Positions 23,662 through 37,600 of a stretch of 64,000 bases of DNA are shown one piece after another. Position numbers and translations under genes: made by a program. Numbering within the stretch: the stretch's first letter is position 1; every line of letters begins with the position of its first letter. Below the pieces are notes generated by a model. That model ran no database searches. It was not told the origin of the DNA and was given only the letters and a program-made list of their open reading frames with translations. The stretch comes from Siphonodentalium dalli (taxonomy: Eukaryota; Mollusca; Scaphopoda; Gadilida; Siphonodentaliidae), in contig CP136065.1 in NCBI GenBank assembly GCA_032622095.1, forward strand, positions 21,008,134 to 21,072,133. The letters run 5' to 3'.

Positions 23662-26600
23662 GTAAGTTTCGCTTAAGCATTTAACGGAGATATTAACTGG
23701 TTACTCACTGGTGCGTAGTAACTTTATTCTGTACATGTATAATAAAGGGACGCCTATAGATAATACGCATTTGGCTGTTTGTTTAAAGTATTTTCTGAAC
23801 ATATGAATGAAACGTAATCAAAACAATATTCAGTGAAATAGCCATAATGTTACTATACTTGGCGCGTTTCAAGTTTTATTGGTGGTGCTTATTTTAACTT
23901 CCTCTAACTTCAATATGTTACCATTAAATTCCAAAGAGAGATTGGTACTCCAAGTCTGTTCGATTAGAATTGCATTTGTCAATAAATAACTAAGTCTTCT
24001 TTATTGTGGAGTTATATGCGTTTGTGTCGAATATATTTTCGAGAAGAGACGTCGAATGTGTTTTCACGAAATAATATAATTTGTGTGGTTCACATGGTTA
24101 TTGTTTTAACAGGATTTAAAGAGAGTTTATTTTATAAATTGTTTATTCATTCTGCACGTGGAGAAGACGCGTGTGACTGGGTGATATGTCGTCAGAATGG
24201 TGTCCCTCGGTCGTCAGAATGGTGTCCCTCGGTCGTCAGAATGGTGTCCCTCGGTCGTCAGAATGGTGTCCCTCGGTCGTCAGAATGGTGTCCCTCGGTC
24301 GTCAGAATGGTGTCCCTCGGTCGTCAGAATGGTGTCCCTCGGTCGTCGAGATACCAAAACATTTGTAGTGATTTGGTTCTTTTTTTTTTAAATTTATTTT
24401 ATTTGTAATTTAGCATAATACAAAAGGGATTGGGGAAAAGTTACAAAAACTGACTTAGCGCTTCCAAGGTTTGTACAACCATCTCATGCATAATTTAAAG
24501 ATGCATAATCCGAATTAATTAATGCTCCCAGATTACTATTTCTTTGGCTTCGGTGGTAAAAAAAAATATTTTAGGAACTCACCCATCAAAGCTCAGATTG
24601 ATCAGATATCGATTTTGTCATTTCTCGAGATATGCACTTATTTGTGACCCAGAACAAAATTGTCAAACCGACGGTCTCGGACAAAATTGCAGATGAAGAT
24701 GGATAACTCTAAAATCAAGTGGTAATACGGCAAAATGACGTGATACTCAAGTGATAATACGACCATAGTTCGTTGAACAAAATGTTGATAAATAACATGT
24801 TTTGGGAAACTTGATACCATAGTTGACAGTGGTTAGCAATATTGTATTGCAATTAATCGATTCTTATAACTTAAGCGTATTTTGACGAAATACTATTGTT
24901 GTTGTTGTTGTTGTAACTTGATGATATGCGGACGTCTGGTCGGATTGAGTACCTTTAACAAAATGGCGAAGAAAAACAAGATAATTTAACATGTGAACAG
25001 AGACAAAATATGTCAATAATGGAATGTTTTTCTATTATTTTGGTGGCTATGGTTAGCATAAAGTGGATATCCTCAATACTTTGATCTGTCAGACTTCGAA
25101 TCGTTTTTTATCACAGTTATAAATGTACGAACTGTCTAATCGATGTGTCGGGATATCCGAACAGTAAATCGTTTATATGTGTAATAATCAGTCGTTCTTG
25201 ATATAAATGTTGACATTCCATTCGTTCGGCATGGAAACGGGGACGTATTCATGCAGAGGTAATGGAAAGTATCTTCGCAGGGATTTCCTCAGTGGCAACG
25301 GGGGTGGCAGAGATGTAATTTTGAAACCTATCAGAACGTAGTTCATTATATTTGTTCCGCAACTTAGCGTGGATAACGTTAAGCATTATGCGACCTGTAT
25401 TATATATAGACTATAAGATGGTGTTGTTACTGGTGGGTCTATTAGTCCAATTAAGATAAAACTTCATTCAATAATTTTGTTGCCTCGAACGAACTCTTTC
25501 CGTTGTTGAATATATCCGTTCTGGTTAAAACACAGACTCCAAAGCTCTGCAGTAGTGCGTCTGGAGTATTTGGGGGGATATCTATAACCACTAGCTCTGT
25601 GTGGCTACAAATAAACTCAGCATTGAATGCATGCAGTGTGACAGTATGACAGACAATGTTTAAGCGCTATTTTTTAGCAATGTGACGAATCTACCACTGT
25701 AAAGGCATTCCAACAATCGCCTGATAGGATACATCGCTTTCCTGATGATGTTGTGATTGGGTGAGACTGACGTAATTATGCTGGTGGTAATATACCCCCC
25801 CCCCAAATACTCTAGACTCATTACTGCATAGCTGCGGAGTCTGTGTTTTAACCAGAAATGTGTGTATCTATATCTATATCTATATTTGCGAATGTCTGTC
25901 TGTCTGTCTGTCTGTGTTCTATAGAAATTCACAGGGGACCATCTAGATGGCACCAAAGGGGTCTACTAGGGGTAACTTTTTACGAGAAAGATAATGCTGC
26001 GGGTTATGTTTTTCTAAAGTGACGCCGTTGTTGTCAGGGGCTGTAAAGGGGGGAGGGCAGATTTGTTTTGTTTTGTCGCCGATTGCCGCGAAACTTATAT
26101 ATAATCATCTCCATGACCTAAGGAATCTGATGGTGTGGTTTAAATATGTCAAAAGTGGCGCCGTTCAAGTCAGGGATGCACGGAAGGGGAGAGGGGCACA
26201 AACGTTGATAAACTAAGTTTAGCACCGAGGGACCATCTAGATGGCACTAAACGGGTCTGCTAGGGGTAACTTTTTACGAGAAAGATAATGGTGCGGGTTA
26301 GAATTTTCGAAAGTGACGCTGTTGTCAGGGTCAGAAAAGGGGGAGGGCAGAAAAAATGTTGTCGCCGATTACCACGAAACTTATTTATAATAATTCCCAT
26401 GATATGAGGAATATAATGGTGTTGTTTAAACATGTCAAATGTGGCGCCATTCACGTCAGGAAAGCACGGAAGGGGAGAGAGGCACCAAAATTGATAAAAC
26501 TAATTTTAGCGCCAATTTCAACCAAATTGATATATATTCTTCTCCATGATACAATGACTCTAATTGTGCGATTTAAAGACTCCAAATTGCTGTCGTTTGG

Positions 26601-29600
26601 ATGAAAGATTGTGGGAGGGGCACTCAATTTGATAAGAATGGATTTAGTCGCCGATTGCCACCACACTTATACAATATCATCCCCATGGCATGATGAGTCG
26701 AATGTTGTGGCTTAAATCTGTCAAAAGTGGCGTCATTCGAGTCAGGGGTGAACTGAAAGGCAGAGGGGCACCAAAATTGATAAACAATAATTTTAGCGCC
26801 AATTTCCACCAAAGTGATACGCATTCTTATCCATACGAGGAGTCTGATCGTGTGATTTAAAGACGCCATGTTGTTGCTGTTTTGGTGAGAGATGGGGTGG
26901 GTGGGCACTACTAAATTTGATCAAAATTGATTTAGTCGCCGATTAGTACCAAACTTATCAATAATCATCTCCATGATAGCAGGTGTCCAATTGTGTGGTT
27001 TAAGGATGTCAGAAACTGTCACAAGTGTGGCCATTCGAGTCAGGATGCAAAGAGGGTGAGAGAAACACACAACAAAGATGAACATTATGTTTAACGCCGA
27101 TTTCCACCAGATTGATACATATTCTTCTCCGTGATACGATAAATCTAATCATGTGGTTTAGATACGCCAAATTGGTGCCGTTTGGATGAGATATATGGGG
27201 GCCCTAAATTTGATACGAATTTGTATATTCGCCAATGTTATATGTATTTTTATTATATTTCAATAATGAGTCTAAGTGTGTGGTTTAATGATGATAAAAG
27301 AGGCGTCGCCTCCGTCTGAAATAGGGACGGGGGGGGTCACCAAAAACAGATAAAAAATATGTTTTCTCATTTTATTTAACAGATACACATATTCTTGCAA
27401 ACTGAGAGACCTCGAACCGTCAGGGTATTGCATATTATAATGGATCATGAATATATTATAACACAATTGAGTCTGTTCCATTCAATATAGTTTCCACACA
27501 CACAAAAAATAAACCACTCAAAATCGCGCTCTGTGTCGGGCACGTGTAGCTGATATACGTGCATAGCAACATTTCTTTTAAACTGAGAATATTTCGCCAA
27601 TAGATAGCGCCATGAACAGAGGAGCATCTGAACATTTCTTTAAAACATCTTTATCTTCGTGGATATATGATAGCCAGGTGTCCTCAAAATCTTAGTCTAA
27701 CCAACTAGATTGATTGATACATCTCTATATATGTAAAGCCCAATTGTCGTCTTTAAATTTTTCGAACTAATGTGTTTATGATGTTCATGTGTTTCATGTC
27801 ATAACGTCTAATGTATACGCAGAAAATAAATACTTCTTTATTGGTGGAACGGATTAATCGCGGTAAACAAAATGACAATTGACAAGGTGAGCCACTACTT
27901 ACATTTCATGTGTGAGAATCATGTTTTGTGATGCTATTTGATTATACAATTTATGAGAATACGTGTAACACTTTGAGCAAGAGTAATCTCTATTCCCACC
28001 AAATATCCACAACATGCAGAGGGTTTCACATCATTTTAACATGGGCAACGCCAGGTAACCCTGCTAGCATATATATATATATGCCGATTACCACCATAAC
28101 ATTATAAGTTGGTGTGACGTAGGTGGCTTGAACTTCATGATCAACCGAGTCGCAGAACGACAAGGTTGAGCATACGCTCCACAATGATATGACAGTCACG
28201 TGATTCCAACTCAAAGCTGTCTTGTCTGGTGGACGGCGGTGTTGCAGTTACCTTGACATATGCGAGTTTTTTGCTTTGTCAATATCCCAAGTGAAAATAA
28301 CAGAGCCACAGTTCAGTGTAGCAATGCGTATTCTGCATATGGTTGTACAAAAGCATAAACAATATCTCGCCAAGTAACACTAAAAACAAAACAAAATCTC
28401 CCATGCCCACAGACCCTTTTATCGGATTCTTCATCTCCAGTTATACCTCTGAATTTAAACCTGGTTTATACCTAAATTGACGGTCAATACCAACCCGGTC
28501 TAAGTGGGCGTTTGTTGTCGTTCTGTGGCTGGTTGATTCGGTGAGGTGACAATGCAATCAAACTACCAGTTACCAGGCGGACCACAACCTTCGTGTCAGT
28601 ATTAATAAATTGAGATATAATACTAAGCGGCCACTCTCATCTTATAGATTCACCGTCAATCGATATTATGTACAGCTCCACACATTCGTCATCTCAGGTC
28701 TAGTCTCCATAGACCGGGTTTAGCCGGACCGCCCAATGATATCGTTGAGTTTCCGGTTTAAAATTATAAAACACAAAAACAATGACCGCAATTTACAAAA
28801 CACCAATCCCCATGCACTTCATATATTTGGGCGCTTCTCGCTTATAAATTTGCAGTCAAAATATGTTCGTTGTCGTAAATGTCGATTTTCATTGTCGACA
28901 GGAAGAGCTAGGTGGTCCCCATTAGACACGTCGATTATTTAGCTCGACAATATAGAGCCACTACGGCTAAACCATGGGTCTAGCTAGACCAGGTTTAAAC
29001 CAGAGATGACGAATGCGTCACTTAAACCTGCGGTTTCGGGTTTAAACCACGGAAATAGCTGTCAGTCGGCGGTTTTAACCTAGAGGTTTCCGTGAGCCAG
29101 GATTAACCCGAAGATGATGAATCCGGCCCTTATATATGTCTGTAGTTTTCGCATGGGTGGTACATGGGTGTATCTTCACTGTATTATGTATTTTGGATTT
29201 GTTATAGGCCTATCCAATATATGCACTCATTCAAGTAGTGATTACAAAAACAAATTCACAAACAGAAAACAACAAAACAAAACAAAAACTAAAAATGCAA
29301 GGTATGTTACTCGTCTGTTCGTAATGGTATATTAACTGTTGGAGAATGTCGACCTGGTGACACCTGTCTTTGCCTGTCGATATGTGGGAGCAAGGGGCTA
29401 GTGGGGGTACCAGGGGACCATAAACAACACATAGTGTTAACTCTGACCTTCCTGAGCACACCTGGTGCGTCTTCTGAACCAGTAAACCACCAGGCAAGTG
29501 GATCGGATTATTTGGGGACATACCACGGCTGTTTGTGGTAGATTTGGTCAAAACATGCGCAAAAATCCTCGAAAATATGCTGGATGTCTTGCCTCTACTA

Positions 29601-30988
29601 AAGTCTATACAAGTAATCAGTTTTTGTTTTACATTTCCTCCACAATATCATACAATAGACTATATGTCGACCTGTTTAATTCCGTATTGCGCAAGTAGGT
29701 CTTTGTGATTCCAACATATTCTCGTGCAAATCTGTTCACATTGAACCTATATATTCACACATGTTCACATTGAACCTATATATTCACACATGTTCACATT
29801 GAACCTATATATTCACACATGTTCACATTGAACCTATATATTCACACATGTTCACATTGAACCTATATATTCACACATGTTTACATTGAACCTATATATT
29901 CACACATGTTCATATTGAACATATATATTCACACATGTTCATATTGAACCTATATATTCACACATGTTCATATTGAACCTATATATTCACACATGTTCAT
30001 ATTGAACCTATATATTCACACATGTTCATATTGGACTTATATTATTTTGAAATAAACACATATACCTGTTATTCCGTTGAATGGCGCAGGCCACGGCGAA
30101 AACACATTGACACGGCATTAGACTTGTATGGAACCAATTGCTCGAATAGAGCCATATTGGACGTTTTAAAATAAGTTCACATTGCACCTATTTCGACCTC
30201 CAAATATGTTCACATTGCAAGAGCTTACGGTCAAGGAGAACAGGTGTTTGATTTCCCAAATGCGAAAGCGAGAGTCCATTGTGTGCCCGTTCAAATCCAT
30301 ATAAGGTTATATAGAATTCTTCTTCACTGATTGTGTACGAATGTTATTGTGACATCTGCGATTTCTAGACGGCGTGCCACACTGACCTAATTTATCCCAT
30401 AACTCGCGGAATAACATTCAAGAAACAGGAACCAGATTGTGGGTGCCATGTATCAACCGCGGCTTCCGTTCCAAGTCCAACCGGAGTGTGGACATGTGTT
30501 TGTAATAGTACAGATTAATCCCGTGAAGCTGCCATATGTTCATAGGATATTCATTGTTATTCCTGGTCCGAACATGTGAATAATATCATAATAATTGACA
30601 TAAACAAAATATGATTGCTGAAGTGTTTGGGCACAGACCGAAACCAAAAACAACCATGAACATGGATTGATGATGAGAAGACAAACAGACGATCCTTGAA
30701 AAAGGGGGTTGCGCTTTTAGCGCGCGGAATCGAAAAAAAATGCCGTATTGTATGTCCAAAAAGGGCTATAGCCTCTGATAGCTCAGGAAACAAATGTTGC
30801 ACCGAAACTATTTTCCGACATGATCTGTGGTTTCTTGTGATTGAACCACGTACTGAATGTTGAGTCGATCGAAATACTATCAAAGTTATTACCAGGAAAC
30901 CAAAATTGTTGACTGACGGACGGGCATGCAGACGGATAGACTGTTGTTTTGTTTATTTTACAACGGGCGTATACAAAAGATTATGTGG

Positions 30989-31070
<82 letters not shown>

Positions 31071-31559
31071 GGAAGCCTGTAACTTCACTTTAAGTTCACA
31101 ATAAAGAGCGTCAATTTTTGTCCCTATTCTATGGTGAAAATAAAGAGCGATTATCTCAATTATGTGCGGAAATGTATAAACCATACTACCAAAGTATGTA
31201 TTCATATCTTTTAGATTCAAATTTGGCATGTCCGTTTAACATTAGCATACTCCGAGAATGATCTCCGGAATGTTCTCGTGCCGTGTGTGTTAATATGTAG
31301 ACGTCTGGTCTCTATACATGTACACGTATCATATATAGACGTCTGGTCTCTATATATGGACACATATCATATGCCATCGCCATATCCGAGTCCGATAACA
31401 ATACATTCCGATAACCATAATTATCTTGAGTGATAAGAAGGCATGCAGTCTGACATGGCAATATCCTTGTAATGTGACCCACTAACAATACACACCAATA
31501 TTGCTGAATAGGCAAATTTTTGTCCACTAAAGTGGACCGAATCTGCTTAGCCAGTCATG

Positions 31560-31591
<32 letters not shown>

Positions 31592-31613
31592 CTATCTATC
31601 TCTCTCTCTCTCG

Positions 31614-31674
<61 letters not shown>

Positions 31675-34600
31675 TTTACAAGAATCGCGTACGCTATTAG
31701 ATTACAATGGTCTATAGTACTCGACACCTTCTGTGCGGCTGAAAAAAAAACTATAGGGCCCTGGTCTCCCCACGCAACTGAACTAATAACTAAGCTTCAG
31801 AAGGTTCAAAACCGGGCGTACACATGGATCTATAGGGACTACTCATGCGAAGCTATAGTCACGAAGAACTAGCTCACAAGAGTGGCCTCGGACCTACGGC
31901 GCAGACGAACTGATGTCAGACTGAGACTTACTGTCTTCCATAAGATTAGTAAACTTGCCATAGCTATTCGTTATTATTTCACCAAGCCAGTCAACTCCTA
32001 GACATGGACAATTGTCACTATGTGCCATAACAAATGGAATGAGAGATTATTACAAATTATCCTTCTGTCCAGACACATTAGTGGAATGGAACAAACTGTT
32101 CGATCTCCAAGTAACCATGACAGATTCCTCTCTATTTTAAAATATATGTACCTATAATGTTCAATTTTCTAACTTCTTGCATCCCATTCTACACTGTGTA
32201 CCCTTCGCCTGTATATGGGCACCCACCTCTTCGTTGTTTCTTATAGCACCTGTGGTCAGCGTGGGCTTGCCAAGCATAACGACAAGAAACAGTGGATGGG
32301 GCTGGCAATCGATTGGGAGCGCGTACGAGTGCATTGGCGATATTGACTTGACACATCATGAACTTCACATTGATGCCATACGATTGTTACCTTAAATTAA
32401 CTAATTCTTCCTTAACTCGCCCTATAGATTAGATACAACAATGGACAAAGATGGTTACAAATAACTAATTATTCTCTATAGACGATAGTGTTAGACTGTA
32501 AGTCCCACCGGCGATGGGTTAAGCCTATTTGAACTTCAAGTGGTCAATGTTTCCGTAGAGCGTCATCTTATATACACCATTCTGTAACAACAAACGCGCC
32601 CTTTTCGGTATTTAGTTTGTAAGTCTTGCATTTCCACAATTATCCCATTCAGCATAAAAATACTCAGACACCTTCCATAACTTCGGGACCGCACCAGACT
32701 ATTCCTGGCCATGTAAAAAAAATAATCGCCATATTTACGTATCGGCTATGGTTTTCTGTTCCCGCATAGAAAATGATCCCTCAAATATAATCAGCCAATC
32801 AGCATCCAATGTTTGTGTTATACTGACCTCTAGCGTTACTCTATAACCAAGAAACGCTGCCTTCTCTCTCATTTCCCTCCCCTCGTCTACATTAACCATA
32901 ACTCTCTGTCACGTTATTTCTTCTCAGACTCTTTCCTTTGCGTTTCTCTCTCTCTCTATACCGGTTTCACTAAACTGTTTATAATGGCCGGTAGGTCGCT
33001 AACAGGACATGCATAGTTAGATATATCAGATTGATGGAGGCACATACTCAGTATGAGTGTTAATTGCTTCAAATGTACTTGCTTCAGAGATCGTGAGCAA
33101 GTTCTCATTTATTATCGAAATGGCCATGCATGTATCGATTATCTGGAAAAGATGTTTTTTTTCCGTCCGTGCTGATATTTCTGTCATTGTTTGTCTGATA
33201 TTAACCCTGGGTAGAATATGCATACCGCCCCACTGCGAGGGGTAACAATCCCAGAATGTGGCACCCTGCGGTGTAGGATTCCTAATGTTACTAGGGCGGC
33301 CGTACCACGTGAGGCATCGACCTACGGTTACGGCTTAGCTCACGTTGGTCCTGTATATGTTCAAGACGGGTTTTTGAGTTGACCCGGTTCAACAAATTGG
33401 CTAGTCACGCCTCTCTACGGTGTTTCAGATAAAAAAAATTGTTATCTGTTGTATTGCTCGTCTGATGTTTGAAGTATTGTGTTCTGTTTTATTTTCACGT
33501 ATATGTTTCTGTTCTCTCCTGTATTGTTCACGCCTGTCTCACTGTAGGGGTGTACCGGGATGCTGCTACATGCAGTGGCTAAACGGGTCACCACTTCAGC
33601 TATGTACCAGTCTATGACCCGACCATAATTCGAAGGGTAGTCCGTGGCACACCCGACTATTAAAAGTTCGTCTGTACTCTGTAGTTATCATTGATAAGAC
33701 ACTTCACAGTATTGCAGGAAATAGACATCTATCAAACCGATTAGGACTGTGTCAGTGACTGGCTCTCTTTTGATTTAATGTTCAAATAAAGTTCAATCTG
33801 ATGCTTGGTCACACTTAACAGCTATTACACAAACAACAGTCACGGTTGCTCCTCACAAAACATTTAATAGTAGCAGAGCAGTTTTGAGACCCCGCGATAT
33901 CTCGGACTCTTCTGATGCGATATCTCCGACTCTTCTGATGCGATATTGGCTGATTTGGCACCACAGGAAGTTAATGATATTCGCAGATTTTCTAAGACAG
34001 TTTGTGGACTAAAAGTTCCTTTGCATAATGATAGTTTGACTTCCAATCGGCGCGAACATCCGCCGGCATTGAAGGTTGGATATATGAAGATAGATTTGTC
34101 CACATATGTTCCAAATCCCCTACGATGTATTAAATGTCAGGGGTATTGTCATAGCTAGGAACACTGTAAAAGTACAGAAACCACATGTGCATGCTGTTCT
34201 TTTTCTGGTCATGCTCATAAGGATTGTACTAAACCAAAACAGTTTTCAAACTGTCAAGGTTCACATGCTGCAATGGATCGTTCATGTCCCATATGTGACT
34301 ATGAATTCAAAGTTATATGGTGTAGGGCTGAGAAACATATCTATCATATTTCGATGCAAAGAAAATAGTTGGTGCTCTACCATCAACTCAACCAGTCACA
34401 TATTCCGCTGCCGCTTCTACAAAACATGTGCTGATGCCAGCATTCAGACAGACAACAGCCAGATTACAATACTTGTGTATCACAAACGACACAACTTGCC
34501 GTAACTGCTATAACTCCTGTATCAGAACCTGTGGCACAGGCCATGGAAAAATGTACTGAAGATGCACCCGTTGCTCAAAGACAATCCATTCAAGTTGAGC

Positions 34601-37600
34601 CAGTTACTGCAACACAGTATATTCGTGCTGATGATATTGTTCTACAACAAGAAGCGCCTGTTACTTCGAAACAAAAATCGCCAAAGTATCTCCAACGTTT
34701 AGACTCTCAGAAAGAAAGGTTCATATTTGAACTATAAACATTTGACCAGATGCTTGACGAGAAACTATTAACCCTTTACCCAACAAACCGGCCAAAACCG
34801 GCCAAATAAAGCTTCAACAGCCTAAAATATCTTCGGTCTGTCTCAATAGAACCATACACATATGGATATCATTGGAACCGGCTCATTGACCACATTGTGA
34901 TGGTTATAGTTATGCCCTGTGCCAATGCATTCTCTTATATATGCGAGTCGACCATAGGTCGCCTCGCATATATAAGAGAATGCATTGGCCTAAAATAAAT
35001 CTTTTTTTAACACTTTTTACCATTTTTTCTTACATTCTTTAACAATTTTATAATTTTTAATGTGTTAAGCCAATGCATTCTCTTATATATGCGAGGCGAC
35101 CTATGGTCGACTCGCATATATAAGAGAATGCATTGGCACAGGGCCGTTCTGTTGGGTAAAGGGTTAACACTAAAAGGCACAATAGAGTATTTGTCGATTG
35201 AGGCTGTCGCTTGACACATTGATAAAAGGTTCACGATTCATCATATATTATAAACATCTTATCAATGCAAAATCTGATGTTTACTTTACTTATTTACTTA
35301 TTTCGATGTGTAGTGCAGCCTTGGTAATTTCTTGTTATTTATTTGCTATTTATTACGTATTCTTGTGCTATTTTTAAACGTTTTATAGTCAGTTCTTGAA
35401 TTTATATTCCTAACTCCAAGTGGAAACATTCCACTTGGGTGCTTTTATTTGTACATAGCTCACTCTTTTAATCTAATCCACTGTAATTTATCTACACAGT
35501 TGCATCGCAATGATATTTTCTTTATACCCCAATCTATTCTTGGTCGTGATGTGGCCTAGCGACTGAAACGACGTTAAACCCTCAATCAATCAATCAATCA
35601 ATCAATCAATTATCTGATCTTAATTGAATTTGGTTTATACGTTGACTGCCTGGAGTGCTTCCAAACGAGGGCCCAACTGACGTTCATGTTTACTGGCTCT
35701 GGAACCATTTTGTAACCTTGCTCTGGTAACTTGCATACGGTAATTTTCGGCTTACACGCAAAACAAAACAAAAAAATCCATACAAGCATCCCGTTCGTTT
35801 ACGTTGAAAACGACTACAAACAATCACAATTTGGAGCACTATTAACTACCGATTTAGTGGAAAAGAAAGCATGGACGCTTCTTGTCCGAGACAATCATTA
35901 GAATTTGTTCTGGGCTGACAGAAATTCAAAACGTGTTAAATCATCCTCTTTTGAATGTCGATATCTGGGCATCAAAACCTATTAATGGGCTCATATATAT
36001 ATGTTGGGTACGATCTAGTTAAACCTCCTATTAATGGGCTCATATATATGTTGGGTACGATCTAGTTAAACCTCCTATTAATGGGCTCATATATATATGT
36101 TGGGTACGATCTAGTTAAACCTCCTATTAATGGGCTCATATATATATGTTGGGTACGATCTAGTTAAACCTCCTATTAATGGGCTCATATATATATGTTG
36201 GGTACGGTCTAGTTAAACCTCATATTAATGGGCTCATATATATGTTGGGTACGATCTAGTTAAACCTCCTATTAATGGGCTCATATATATATGTTGGGTA
36301 CGATCTAGTTAAACCTCCTATTAATGGGCTCATATATATATGTTGGGTACGATCTACATAAACCTCCTATTAATGGGCTCATATATATGTTGGGTACGAT
36401 CTAGTTAAACCTCATATTAATTGTGCTCATATATATGTTGGGTACGATCTAGTTAAACCTCCTATTAATGGGCTCATATATATATGTTGGGTACGATCTA
36501 GTTAAACCTCCTATTAATGGGCTCATATATATATGTTGGGTACGATCTACATAAACCTCATATTAATGGGCTCATATATATATGTTGGGTACGATATAAT
36601 TAAACCTCCTATTAATGGGCTCATATATATGTTGGGTACGATCTAGTTAAACCTCCTATTAATGGGCTCATATATATATGTTGGGTACGATCTAATTATT
36701 TGTAACGTACAGATGATGGTTTAATGCATCTTCAAAATATAACACTGTGACATCCAGAATCGTGTCCACCATCACCACACATCTCGACTTGTGTACCAGT
36801 GTATACACTGATCTCGACATACATACTTTAGTAATTGGTAATAATTGTGGTGAACGTATTTTAGCAATATTTTTATTTCTATTTCAGCCATACATGACAG
36901 CCTGGGCTCTGACTGATGACTGGGGTGTGTATCCTATTATAATATCTCATATGAATAACTTGCTATACAGTTCTTGGGTTTTTTTCACATTTTGCTGGTA
37001 CTGATATAATACTAAATATTTCATTGAGAGCGAATGTTAATAGTACACAAAATATTGAATTGAGAGCGAAAGGCTGCATTTTCAGTCGCGCTACTACAAT
37101 GCGCCTTGCGTGGGAAAATGTTAAATTATTGTTTCATAACCTTTAAATGAAAGATTCAATGATTAATTTTCGAACCCCCAGATCACATTATATAAAATAT
37201 ATGCCATATTAATACCATTTGAAAGAGGAAGCTCCAAAACATTGTATTTTCAATAGAATTTTCAATAGAATCAATATGCCCAGTACATACTGGACTCCAA
37301 CAAGTTTTTAAAAACTAACACGCGATCCTGAATTAAGTAGCGCTATTAATTCAATTAAGTAAGTAAGAGTTAATTTAGCAACTTTGAGTTATTAATAAGG
37401 CGCATATAATAAAAAATAATACCTACAGCTTTTTGTTTGAATACCTTGAATATCTCATTCGTGTCTGGAAAGAAATTAAGAATTTTCTATATTTCTTTCC
37501 AGACACTCCTGAGATACTTCGGTATTCCAACAAAACAAAATGTGGATATTCTCTATGTATGATCTATACCGCCTTTGGTGGACGAATGTATGGACGCTTT

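Noticed and set aside
24004-24408. 134-codon frame with repeated RQNGVPRSS
   Set aside because: It comes from the 22-bp minisatellite, which is open in all three forward frames.
30557-30883. 108-codon minus-strand frame
   Set aside because: No recognisable motif, no splice or start context, and length is within chance for this composition.
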